28,902 nt of DNA from IMG/VR virus record IMGVR_UViG_3300009008_001612, positions 1 through 28,902 of that record, one strand, 5' to 3'. The notes under the pieces are model-generated. The model was not told where the DNA came from. It saw only the letters and a program-made list of their open reading frames with translations, and did no database searches. Of this stretch, positions 22,245 through 28,902 are shown piece by piece (position 1 is the stretch's first letter; every line of letters begins with the position of its first letter). The translations under genes and the position numbers were made by a program. The stretch comes from a virus.

Positions 22245-23981
22245 GTGGATATTACAGAGATATTAAAAGAAGAATATTCTAAGAAAGATGGACTAAAGCA
22301 AGCGACGAACTTGATGGAAATGATTGAAGAAGTCATCGCCGTCACCTCTTTGCTTAATGAAGAAGCTGTCCCAGATGTTATGCCGACGGATGATGCCGCG
22401 GCAATTGAAATGATTTTAAAGATGATTCCAAACATTGAGGTTTCGGAAATCGGATGGTCAGATGTTCGCACACCCGAAGGTGGCGCCGAAATTAAAGGGC
22501 CACAGCGCCGGCTGCTGGAAGACTATCTCAGCAACATTGGAGGCAAAGATTTCAAGGAACGCATTCAGAATGTTTCTAAGTTTTATGATACCGGCACCAA
22601 TATGATTTCAGAACAAGCCGGCAATGATCGCACCCAGCGTATTGTGCAGGCCATCTCTTATCTTGTATTCTATAAAACACTCACCAAGGTGATCACCAAC
22701 TTTAACGCATCGTCCGCTGGCTTCAGCTTTGAATCATTCTTAGCGGCGCTTGTCAATGGATTTCAGATCCCGGCCAACACTGGCACGATTGCTGACTATA
22801 TTGACCGCGCTGGCGAAGGCCCAATCCCAGTCAGTTTGAAATTATATAAAGAAGGTAGCCTTGAAGTGGGGGGAAGTTATACTGACTTGGTAAATGACTT
22901 AACCATGACAGGAGAACAAACCAGCAATTGGGCATCTTCGTTTCCCAATGCGATGAGGTATGTTGTTTGTACTAAAGCGTTAGAAGGTGATGACTTGGAA
23001 CAAGAAGGCGAAATTCGCTTCTACCAGTTTGATTTCACGCTTGATAATGTGGTTGACATTATAACTAAGTCAAAAGACACATCTAAAAAATGTATTATGT
23101 TGCCGCGAAGCGTAATAAACGGACTTAAAGGTGGCCAGCTTTCTGGCGTTGATCTTCAATTGCCCGATGCAGGCACGCTTCCTTCTCCCGAACAATTGGA
23201 AAAGGTATTTATCGACGCCCTCGCCGCCGAGATTAAAGAAAGAGAAATTCCTCTGAGTGATGAGGCATTCAAAGACCTACTTCAAGCGTTGAATTGGGCA
23301 AAGGAAGATTCGTTATTCCGGCCGGCAAACCCCGCTCGCTTTGGTGGTGTTGAACAGGGGGTTGTGCGTGGCATTTCAGAGACCGATCCGGCCGCTCGAA
23401 CAGCCATAGTAAAGAGCCTGTTCGCACCAAAAGGATCTCCGCCCCTGCTTCCATGGGCGCCCAATGGCCGGCAAGCCTTATCGACAGCGATCGGCAGAGC
23501 AAATGCTGTCGTCACTAGTAGACACAGTGCCTCCAAGAAAGCAGACGAGAGAAACCAAGAGATTGCGCGCATGGTACAAGAGGGAGAATTCCTGGACCCA
23601 GAAGAGTCAGCCAGACAATATGGAATGCTTAAGAGCGCCGACCGCAAGAAGATTGCTCTCAAGAATAGTTGGGGCTATCTCACAACCGGACACTTTTCTT
23701 TAAATCAAACGCAGGCTATTACTTCCGGCGACCCCACGAACACAATTAATATTGGCGCCATCAAAGTCGGCCGAGCCGAAGTTGCACGCGTGGTGAATTC
23801 TATTAGAGATATTCTCAACGAAGAAGTAACAGAGATTTTCAAATCATTGAAGATTCTTTCCGATAGCCTTAACCAATTCTTTGCCGGCGGCTTGGAAAAC
23901 GATACGCTTGCTGGAGATTCGATTGCGAACGCGAACAATATTAGCTCGAAAGAAATTTTACAACCCAAAAAAGACAAATAA
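22245..23981 (+). CDS. Unknown 578-residue protein with a possible PD-(D/E)XK-like segment
   Basis: I do not recognise the family with confidence. The N-terminal 70 residues are helical and acidic. The best motif block is AGFSFESFLAALVNG (about 158-172), TIADYID (181-187), PVSLKLYKEGS (195-205) and VGGSYTDLVNDL (208-219). The order E163, D184 and SLK (K199) resembles a PD-(D/E)XK nuclease core with Ser in place of the second acid. The C-terminal half has an Ala/Arg-rich helical region and ends in a helical, then polar tail (KPKKDK). GTG 22245 has GAGG at 22234-22237 and follows the ClpP-like stop by 9 bases. A virion protein is an equally fair reading given the neighbours. Confidence 0.8.
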   Translation: MDITEILKEEYSKKDGLKQATNLMEMIEEVIAVTSLLNEEAVPDVMPTDDAAAIEMILKMIPNIEVSEIGWSDVRTPEGGAEIKGPQRRLLEDYLSNIGGKDFKERIQNVSKFYDTGTNMISEQAGNDRTQRIVQAISYLVFYKTLTKVITNFNASSAGFSFESFLAALVNGFQIPANTGTIADYIDRAGEGPIPVSLKLYKEGSLEVGGSYTDLVNDLTMTGEQTSNWASSFPNAMRYVVCTKALEGDDLEQEGEIRFYQFDFTLDNVVDIITKSKDTSKKCIMLPRSVINGLKGGQLSGVDLQLPDAGTLPSPEQLEKVFIDALAAEIKEREIPLSDEAFKDLLQALNWAKEDSLFRPANPARFGGVEQGVVRGISETDPAARTAIVKSLFAPKGSPPLLPWAPNGRQALSTAIGRANAVVTSRHSASKKADERNQEIARMVQEGEFLDPEESARQYGMLKSADRKKIALKNSWGYLTTGHFSLNQTQAITSGDPTNTINIGAIKVGRAEVARVVNSIRDILNEEVTEIFKSLKILSDSLNQFFAGGLENDTLAGDSIANANNISSKEILQPKKDK

Positions 23982-23984
23982 AGC

Positions 23985-24013
23985 TTGACATTGTTCAATA
24001 AAGCGATTATAAT
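23985..24013 (+). promoter_or_regulatory. Consensus sigma70 promoter for groEL
   Basis: -35 TTGACA (23985-23990), 17-nt spacer, -10 TATAAT (24008-24013), both perfect. The start near 24020 leaves a leader of about 15 nt before GTG 24035. A short inverted repeat TTGA/TCAA (23985-23988 and 23995-23998) overlaps the -35. No CIRCE-type repeat is visible. Confidence 0.9.
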
Positions 24014-24034
24014 ATATTATCATTAGAGGTATCA

Positions 24035-25612
24035 GTGAGTCGAGAATACGACGATAATCAAACATTACAACAAAAGATTATGACGGGCGCTAACAAATTA
24101 GCTGACAACGTGGCGTCGACCCTTGGACCGAGAGGAAGGAATGTGCTGCTTCAAGAGAAAGGGCAACCGCCATTCATCACAAAAGATGGCGTGACTGTCG
24201 CCGCTTTTGTCGCGTGCGAAGATCCCTTCGAAAATGCCGCAGCCCAGATTATTAAACAAGCAGCCGTGGAGACGAACAACACTGCCGGCGACGGCACAAC
24301 AACTGCAACCGTTTTAGCCAGAGCAATACTCAGAGAATCACAAAAGTATGTTGTCTCTGGCGTTTCACCAATTGAACTTAAAAGGGGTATAGATGCTAGT
24401 ATTAAACAAGTATGTGATCGCCTTGACAATATGTCACGCCCGGTCACTAATGCAGAAGATATCGCTCACATCGCTACAATTTCTGCCAACAACGATTCAA
24501 ATATCGGAAATCTTATTACTATGGCTATTGATAGGGTCGGAGAAGATGGGTCTGTAACTATTGAAGAATCGCGCTCGGTTGAGACATCGATTGACGTAAC
24601 GGAAGGCTTTAGATTTAACGCTGGATATTGCGCCACTGCGTTTATTACTGACGAGCGGCGAGCGGCGATGGCCTATGAAGAGCCGCTGTTCCTGATAACA
24701 GACCACAAGATTTCGCAGGTTGAGCCGATTCTGCCAATCTTAGAAATGGTAGCGAGAGAGGGGCGCCCATTAGTTATTGTTGCAGAAGATATTGATGGCC
24801 AAGCGTTGGCTGCTCTGATCATGAACGCTGTGCGCGGCACACTAAAGATTGCAGCTATCAAGGCTCCGATGTATGGTGAAGAACGCCGCGCCCTTCTGAG
24901 TGATCTCGCTTTATCTGTAGGCGCCGAGTTTATAAAAAGAGAAGATGGTGCAAAAATGGCCGACGTAAAAATGTCAGATTTGGGAACTGCCCGGGCCATC
25001 GAGAGCACTAAAAATCTTACAACTATTATCGGCGGCAAATGTGATTTCAAACAAGTCGATGAAAGAATTGAGTCGCTAAAAAATCAAATTAAAGACACCG
25101 CCTCCCTCCCGGAATGTGAGAAGTTACAAAGTCGCGTTGTCAGGCTTTCATCTGGTGTGGCTATTATATCTGTGGGAGGAACCACAGAAGTAGAAATGAC
25201 AGAACGGAAGCACCGCATTGAAGATGCTCTTGAGGCTGTCAGATCCGCACAAGACGATGGTATCATCGGCGGGGGTGGTATTGCATTGTTGCGGGCCTCA
25301 CAGGGTATCACCATTGACCCAACTCACGATGATCAGCTTCATGGCTGCGCGGTCGTGCGAGAAGCCTGTGAAGAGCCATTTAGACAGATGGCTATTAATG
25401 CTGGAGAATCAGCCGACATACTAATTAAACTTGTGAACGAATCTGATTCTGATACTGGTTGGGATTTCCGCAACAATAAGTTAACAAACATGTTTGAAGG
25501 TGGTATAATTGATCCCGTAAAGGTCACAAAAACTGCATTGCAGAATGCTGCTAGCTGTGCTAGCACGCTTATCACTACTAATTTTGGTATAATTCAGACG
25601 GAGCTTGAGTAA
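24035..25612 (+). CDS. groL: Chaperonin GroEL (group I)
   Basis: A 525-residue group I chaperonin. ATP-binding residues are present: TLGPRGRNV (29-37), DGVTV (51-55) and AGDGTTTATV (84-93, Asp86 as in E. coli Asp87). The second equatorial half contains RIEDALEAVR, with the Asp equivalent to D398 needed for hydrolysis, and DGIIGGGGIALLRA. The length is near E. coli's 548, but the Gly-Gly-Met C-terminal tail is absent. GTG 24035 has AGAGGT at 24025-24030 and its own promoter. The next gene starts in the last base of its stop. With the GroES-like protein at 6464 it could form a complete phage chaperonin for folding virion proteins. Confidence 0.95.
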   Translation: MSREYDDNQTLQQKIMTGANKLADNVASTLGPRGRNVLLQEKGQPPFITKDGVTVAAFVACEDPFENAAAQIIKQAAVETNNTAGDGTTTATVLARAILRESQKYVVSGVSPIELKRGIDASIKQVCDRLDNMSRPVTNAEDIAHIATISANNDSNIGNLITMAIDRVGEDGSVTIEESRSVETSIDVTEGFRFNAGYCATAFITDERRAAMAYEEPLFLITDHKISQVEPILPILEMVAREGRPLVIVAEDIDGQALAALIMNAVRGTLKIAAIKAPMYGEERRALLSDLALSVGAEFIKREDGAKMADVKMSDLGTARAIESTKNLTTIIGGKCDFKQVDERIESLKNQIKDTASLPECEKLQSRVVRLSSGVAIISVGGTTEVEMTERKHRIEDALEAVRSAQDDGIIGGGGIALLRASQGITIDPTHDDQLHGCAVVREACEEPFRQMAINAGESADILIKLVNESDSDTGWDFRNNKLTNMFEGGIIDPVKVTKTALQNAASCASTLITTNFGIIQTELE

Positions 25613-25836
25613 TGTTTAAAGGACAGCTTTGTTATATACCGCAGGATGTTTATTTGGTGCAAGAGAATAACCGTAAATATCATAAAACTGAAAAACCAAT
25701 TAATGCGGTCGTTGTTGAATGTAATAGCTGGGATAAGTGGTGTAAAATATTATATAAAAATGAAATTTGGGATGTGAGTCTAAAACACACATACCCGTTG
25801 GAGGAAAATGTTAGTAAGATTGACAGAAGTTTGTAA
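25612..25836 (+). CDS. Small unknown protein, perhaps SH3-like
   Basis: A 74-residue protein, beta-rich by pattern (GQLCYIPQDVYLVQ, then INAVVVECNS and WCKILYKNEIWDVSLKHTYP), the sort of short barrel seen in many small phage proteins. I do not recognise a family. ATG 25612 shares one base with the GroEL stop, so translation is coupled. Its last 29 bases overlap the next gene. Confidence 0.72.
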   Translation: MFKGQLCYIPQDVYLVQENNRKYHKTEKPINAVVVECNSWDKWCKILYKNEIWDVSLKHTYPLEENVSKIDRSL

Positions 25837-26098
25837 TACTGGCGCCGTCACTAACAATGCACAATATTCTTTGCGAGAGGTTTATGTCAACCCAGAGCAT
25901 GTTGTGATGGTGCGAGAAGAACAGAGACTAAAACAAATAAATGAACAAAATAGTGTGATCGAAGGTTTAGATTCGAGTCACAGGTTTTCAAAACTTGTTA
26001 TTGATCGGGGAAACACAGGCACAGAAATTGTTGTCGTAGGTGCTCCCGATGTGATTGAGACAATATTGAAAAGACAAAAACAGGTATTAAAAGGTTAA
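25808..26098 (+). CDS. Small unknown protein, weakly FlbD-like
   Basis: A 96-residue protein that begins MLVRLTEVCNTGAV and continues LREVYVNPEHVVMVREE, then KLVIDRGNTGTEIVVVGAPD and a closing helix. The order of strands and the NPEHVVMV segment recall the short FlbD family (LTxLNG, N-x-IxxIE-x-PDTxI), but the match is weak. ATG 25808 has GGAGG at 25800-25804, within the previous gene. The next gene follows after 4 bases. Confidence 0.78.
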   Translation: MLVRLTEVCNTGAVTNNAQYSLREVYVNPEHVVMVREEQRLKQINEQNSVIEGLDSSHRFSKLVIDRGNTGTEIVVVGAPDVIETILKRQKQVLKG

Positions 26099-26102
26099 AC
26101 AT

Positions 26103-26477
26103 ATGAATAATAATAGAATTACATTGCAGTATTCGGTTGAAGAGAGTCAACTAAAATTTGAGGTGCATCGATTGGTTTGCAATGCTTTGCGAAGATTGAC
26201 GTCAATCACGTCCGATGAGCCGGCCGCCAACTCTATTCTGAGCATGTCTACGGTAGACGAGATTCGCGCGCTCCGTCTCGAATTAGCAAAAATTGATGTA
26301 CTTTTTGCTGATGTGGGCACCATCATTGAAAATTATGTTGATTACAAACACGAGCAACGTGTTTCGCAGTCTCCCGTCGCCGACGAAGTGCCGAGTGAGC
26401 CCCTGAATCTTGACGTCTTACAGGACAGAATACAAAACTTTAAGGAAAATCTGAAACTGCATGAGAACACCGATTAA
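26103..26477 (+). CDS. Unknown helical protein
   Basis: A 124-residue protein, mostly charged amphipathic helix (for example VDEIRALRLELAKIDVLFAD), with a Pro/Ser/Glu-rich stretch near 90-104 and a final helix LQDRIQNFKENLKLHE. A coiled coil or protein-binding adaptor is likely; no family is recognised. ATG 26103 follows the previous stop by 4 bases. It overlaps the D12-like gene by 17 nt. Confidence 0.76.
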   Translation: MNNNRITLQYSVEESQLKFEVHRLVCNALRRLTSITSDEPAANSILSMSTVDEIRALRLELAKIDVLFADVGTIIENYVDYKHEQRVSQSPVADEVPSEPLNLDVLQDRIQNFKENLKLHENTD

Positions 26478-27219
26478 AGATCTAAGGCATGTTTCAAAAG
26501 CGCTTCCTGTTTTAAAGACCCTCATCCCCCCTGAAAGCAAAGTGGAAACGTTTTTGTTGTTCTCCGGGGATTTGGAAATAAACTTGGCGGAAGCTGAACG
26601 ATATGTCACTGCTCATACGACAGAAATCCCGGTTTATGACTTTTGGATGACGATGTTTGAAGATCCGGGCTCTATCACCGATTATGTTAAGTTTTATTAT
26701 CCCTTCCCCGATCAAGATGTATTCAATGTTTTTCAAAAAACATTTAATCAGCAAAAAAATCCGTCCGCGAGAGCAGCACTTTTCTTCCTGCTAAATCGAT
26801 GCTCAGACCTGGGCACGATTTCGTCAGGCAACTTTGAACAGTCTAATTTTAATCCCTTGGCTTTGTCATATATAAAGAGATTCAAAAAGAACAATTTTGA
26901 CGTCAAGCTCGACAAGGATTTGATCGAGGCTCTTAATTTTGATATGGAAGCCGACTTTGTATTCATACCGGCCGGAAAGTTTAATTATTCCTTTTTTCAA
27001 GAAGGAATGAACACAGGTGACGAACAGACAAGATTTGATCACGAAGATCTCAGGGACACCGTGTCTAACTTGAAGATACCGACAATTGTGCTATACTCGT
27101 ATCACCCCAAAATACTAGAAATATATAAAGATTTTGATACCAAAATTTTAATTGATAAATATGGTAAAATTACAAAAGATAGAAAAATGTCGAAGGAGGT
27201 TTTAATTGCCAATTTTTGA
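26461..27219 (+). CDS. D12-class adenine methylase-like protein lacking the DPPY motif
   Basis: A 252-residue protein with the layout of D12-class (Dam-type) DNA adenine methylases. LKTLIPPESKVETFLLFSGD (about 18-37) matches the start with the SAM loop, although FxGGG is altered. EIPVYDFWMTMFEDPGSITD (55-74) matches the VxDxN-x-x-Y-x-x-x-x-x-P-x-x-L region. RAALFFLLNRCSDLGTISSG (104-123) matches the LNKxxFxGxxR block, and YHPKILEIYKDF the end. Where DPPY should stand (about 169-172) the sequence is FVFIPAGKF, so the catalytic motif is missing. It is probably a non-catalytic DNA- or SAM-binding relative. It overlaps both neighbours (17 and 14 nt). Confidence 0.7.
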   Translation: MRTPIKDLRHVSKALPVLKTLIPPESKVETFLLFSGDLEINLAEAERYVTAHTTEIPVYDFWMTMFEDPGSITDYVKFYYPFPDQDVFNVFQKTFNQQKNPSARAALFFLLNRCSDLGTISSGNFEQSNFNPLALSYIKRFKKNNFDVKLDKDLIEALNFDMEADFVFIPAGKFNYSFFQEGMNTGDEQTRFDHEDLRDTVSNLKIPTIVLYSYHPKILEIYKDFDTKILIDKYGKITKDRKMSKEVLIANF

Positions 27220-27556
27220 ATTAGGAAAAACCTTCGCGTTCTTTACAGTGGCCCAAGCCTGTGTTTGGTTTCAGTGCTATTCACATTACATTTGGTCTTG
27301 GTGGGAAGGCAAACCGTTTCACGCTGCCATAATATTTGGCATACCGGCTAGTGTTTTATTTTGGTATGGAACCAAAATTGCCGTCGATGCCACCGGAGCC
27401 GCATGGACGGCTAGGATGTTGGGCTTTGGCGCCTCTTACTTTACATTTCCTGTGTTGACTTGGTGGCTGTTGAACGAGAGTATGTTCACGACGAAAACTA
27501 TGTTGTGTATATTTTTATCATTTTTAATTGTTGGTATTCAATTATTTTGGAGATAG
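27206..27556 (+). CDS. Small integral membrane protein (about four helices)
   Basis: A 116-residue protein with hydrophobic segments at about 10-30, 38-58, 68-88 and 96-114, so probably four membrane helices, arranged somewhat like half of a DMT/EamA-type transporter. The TTG start at 27206 is supported by a full AAGGAGGT at 27193-27200; it overlaps the previous gene by 14 nt. Function is unknown. Being directly before two mannose-pathway genes, it might act with them, or it could be a holin-like protein, though it lacks the charged tail holins usually have. Confidence 0.78.
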   Translation: MPIFELGKTFAFFTVAQACVWFQCYSHYIWSWWEGKPFHAAIIFGIPASVLFWYGTKIAVDATGAAWTARMLGFGASYFTFPVLTWWLLNESMFTTKTMLCIFLSFLIVGIQLFWR

Positions 27557-27557
27557 T

Positions 27558-27890
27558 ATGAGAATTGTAGAAAAACCTTGGGGCTTCGAGCACATCTGGG
27601 CCGAAACCGACGCTTACGTTGCTAAGATGCTCCACATAAACCCAAAGCATCGACTGTCCCTCCAGTATCACAAGATCAAAGAAGAGACGGTCTACGTGCT
27701 GGAGGGCACGCTTCTGAACTGGACCGATGAAGAGAATCCTCCCCAGAAATATCCCCAAGGCGCCGTTTGCCACATTAAACCTAATCAGGTGCACCGCTTT
27801 GGGGCCGGCGACGAACTAGTTAGACTGATGGAAGTTTCCACCCCTCATCTTGATGATGTTGTAAGACTATCGGATGACTATGAAAGATGA
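27558..27890 (+). CDS. Cupin of the mannose-6-phosphate isomerase (ManC C-terminal) type
   Basis: A 110-residue single cupin domain. It begins with VEKPWGFEHIWAE and continues with LSLQYHKIKEETVYVLEG, PNQVHRFGAG and LVRLMEVSTPHLDDVVRLSD, then DDYER. This is the pattern of the type II phosphomannose isomerase domain fused to GDP-mannose pyrophosphorylase, here standing alone. Metal ligands would be His38, Glu43 and His79. The reaction is fructose-6-phosphate to mannose-6-phosphate. ATG 27558 has GGAG at 27549-27552; an earlier TTG frame start is not needed. It overlaps the phosphomannomutase gene as ATGA, which supports consecutive steps of one pathway. Confidence 0.88.
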   Translation: MRIVEKPWGFEHIWAETDAYVAKMLHINPKHRLSLQYHKIKEETVYVLEGTLLNWTDEENPPQKYPQGAVCHIKPNQVHRFGAGDELVRLMEVSTPHLDDVVRLSDDYER

Positions 27891-28645
27891 GCGATATATT
27901 TCTTTTTGATGTGGACGGAACCCTAACAGTTGCCAAGCAGAAGATGGACCCATTGTTTCAAAAAGATTTTTTGAAATGGATGGAAGGAAAAGAAGTTTAT
28001 ATTGTGTCCGGCGGCACATTTGAAAGAATTTTAAATCAAGTTGGCACCGATGTTCTTGACAAAACATCGGGCGTTTTTGCATGTATGGGCAATGCTTTCT
28101 TGCAGAAACCAGATCTTGTCAACGAGACTGGCTTTAACGAGTGGGAGCTAGTATATGCGAACAAGTTTGTCTATCCTAAGAACCTCAATCGCCGCTTAGA
28201 ATCTATTGTGGCAAAGTCTGATTTTTCAATCAAGACTGGCCGTCATTATGAAGAGCGCGTGGGTATGTTAAACTTTTCGATCGTCGGCCGCAACGCAAAT
28301 CAAGAGCAAAGAAAGCGTTATGAAGAATGGGATGCCGAGAAGCAAGAGAGAAAACAGATTGTTGAAGTTCTCAAGAAAAAGTTTAACACACTTGACTTTG
28401 TTATAGGTGGTGCTGTGAGCATGGACATATTCAACAAAGGAAACGACAAATCACAGATTATTAAAAGATATTTTGAAGAAGCATTAGAACACAACAAGTT
28501 TCACTTTGTGGGCGATAGAATTCCTTCCCCGGGCAACGATCACACGCTGGCCGAAAAACTGCGCAAACACCCGAATGGCGCTGCATACGAAGTTGAAACA
28601 TGGGAAGACACCGCTAAACTATTAAAGTCTTCGCCATTTGTGTAG
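27887..28645 (+). CDS. Phosphomannomutase, eukaryotic (PMM2-like, HAD) type
   Basis: A 252-residue HAD-superfamily enzyme that would convert mannose-6-phosphate to mannose-1-phosphate. LFDVDGTLT (6-14) contains the phosphorylated Asp8 and acid/base Asp10. VSGGTFERIL follows, then VGMLNFSIVGRNANQEQR, corresponding to the RNGMLNxSPIGR signature. GGAVSMDIFNKGNDKSQII corresponds to GGxxSxDxxPxGxDK, and FVGDRIPSPGNDH to FGDxxxxGGND. The length fits PMM (about 246-260). This family is typical of eukaryotes and scattered in bacteria, unlike the usual bacterial ManB. It begins in an ATGA overlap with the isomerase cupin, which would supply its substrate. All catalytic motifs appear intact. Confidence 0.92.
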   Translation: MSDIFLFDVDGTLTVAKQKMDPLFQKDFLKWMEGKEVYIVSGGTFERILNQVGTDVLDKTSGVFACMGNAFLQKPDLVNETGFNEWELVYANKFVYPKNLNRRLESIVAKSDFSIKTGRHYEERVGMLNFSIVGRNANQEQRKRYEEWDAEKQERKQIVEVLKKKFNTLDFVIGGAVSMDIFNKGNDKSQIIKRYFEEALEHNKFHFVGDRIPSPGNDHTLAEKLRKHPNGAAYEVETWEDTAKLLKSSPFV

Positions 28646-28687
28646 TTAACATCAAAAACAACTATTTATAGTGACGGAGTTTAGTAC
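28646..28687 (+). promoter_or_regulatory. Short intergenic region with repeated TTATAGTGACG element
   Basis: This 42-nt gap holds TTAACA (28646-28651) and, at 28666-28676, the 11-mer TTATAGTGACG also found at 2844-2854. A weak -35/-10 reading is possible (TTAACA, 17 nt from TATAGT), but neither box is close to consensus. GGAG at 28676-28679 may serve the ATG at 28688. Confidence 0.35.
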
Positions 28688-28902
28688 ATGGACATTTCAA
28701 CAGGTAGCTGGTTTAAATATTTACGCGAAGAAATCTTAACAGAAGGGCTGCGAGATATAGGGCTCCCCGAAAGGATCATCGATTTTATTGAGAACGCGAT
28801 GCCGAACGCGCCCGAGAAGTCAAAGACATACGCAGGCAATCAGTGGAAGGAATGGGAACTAAACCGAGGTTATGTCTCGCGACCGCAAGGGTTCTGGGTC
28901 GA
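28688..28902 (+). CDS. 5' end of an unknown protein (partial)
   Basis: An open frame of 71 full codons running off the right edge. It begins MDISTGSWFKYLREEILTEG, then LRDIGLPERIIDFIENAMPN and later GNQWKEWELNRGYVSRPQGF. Openings of this kind, a short helix with WFxYLREEIxxEG, are ones I associate with large-phage structural or prohead proteins, but no domain can be named from this fragment. ATG 28688 has GGAG about 8 bases upstream. Confidence 0.72.
   Translation, partial: MDISTGSWFKYLREEILTEGLRDIGLPERIIDFIENAMPNAPEKSKTYAGNQWKEWELNRGYVSRPQGFWV

Overview
This window looks like an interior piece of the genome of a large, probably lytic tailed bacteriophage. Every gene I can support lies on the + strand. 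Genes are packed end to end with many 1, 4 or 8 nt stop/start overlaps, and no gap without a gene exceeds about 190 bases. The content is what a large dsDNA phage carries: its own replication machinery, nucleotide synthesis, lysis, chaperones, a ClpP-type protease and many small unknown proteins. One gene (8511-9689) has a signal peptide, an acidic DTG-containing linker and a C-terminal tail like the MYXO-CTERM surface-sorting signal. This suggests a host in or near Myxococcota/Bradymonadota, although the moderate GC content is unlike classical myxobacteria.

Layout. 1-1325: the end of an unknown gene, an initiator-like tRNA-Met(CAU) and a RecA/UvsX-type recombinase. 1326-2800: a sigma70-type promoter, an unusually long leader, a small VOC protein and a 5'-3' exonuclease. 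2817-6742: a promoter, a DnaB-type helicase, an adenosylcobalamin-dependent (class II) ribonucleotide reductase, a small Cys-rich protein and a GroES-like co-chaperonin. 6754-9689: an envelope cassette of amidase endolysin, secreted metzincin protease, small putative lipoprotein and the MYXO-CTERM-like surface protein; the last two have their own promoter. 9686-15570: an unknown protein, a nucleotidyltransferase-like protein, a bacterial-type DNA polymerase III alpha subunit and a J-domain protein. 15575-20354: a promoter, a small helical protein, a DUF262-HNH nuclease beside an adenine methyltransferase, a zinc-ribbon-like protein, a thioredoxin, an IMP dehydrogenase-like enzyme without CBS domains, and a sigma-region-4-like Cys-rich protein. 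20426-23981: an acidic protein, a promoter fused to a terminator, a membrane-anchored protein, a ClpP-like protease with Asn in place of the catalytic Asp, and a 578-residue unknown protein. 23985-28902: a promoter and GroEL, three small unknowns, a degenerate D12-type adenine methylase, a small membrane protein, a mannose-6-phosphate-isomerase-type cupin, a eukaryotic-type phosphomannomutase and the start of another gene.

How the genes fit together. Recombinase, exonuclease, helicase and polymerase form much of a replisome. The B12-dependent reductase, thioredoxin and IMPDH-like enzyme would feed nucleotide pools. GroES-like, GroEL, J-domain and ClpP-like proteins form a phage proteostasis set. 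The cupin, the phosphomannomutase and possibly the distant nucleotidyltransferase point to activated-mannose chemistry. Six promoters with near-consensus -35/-10 elements and 16-17 nt spacers suggest use of the host's housekeeping RNA polymerase. All functional calls come from motif recognition by eye; no database search was possible.
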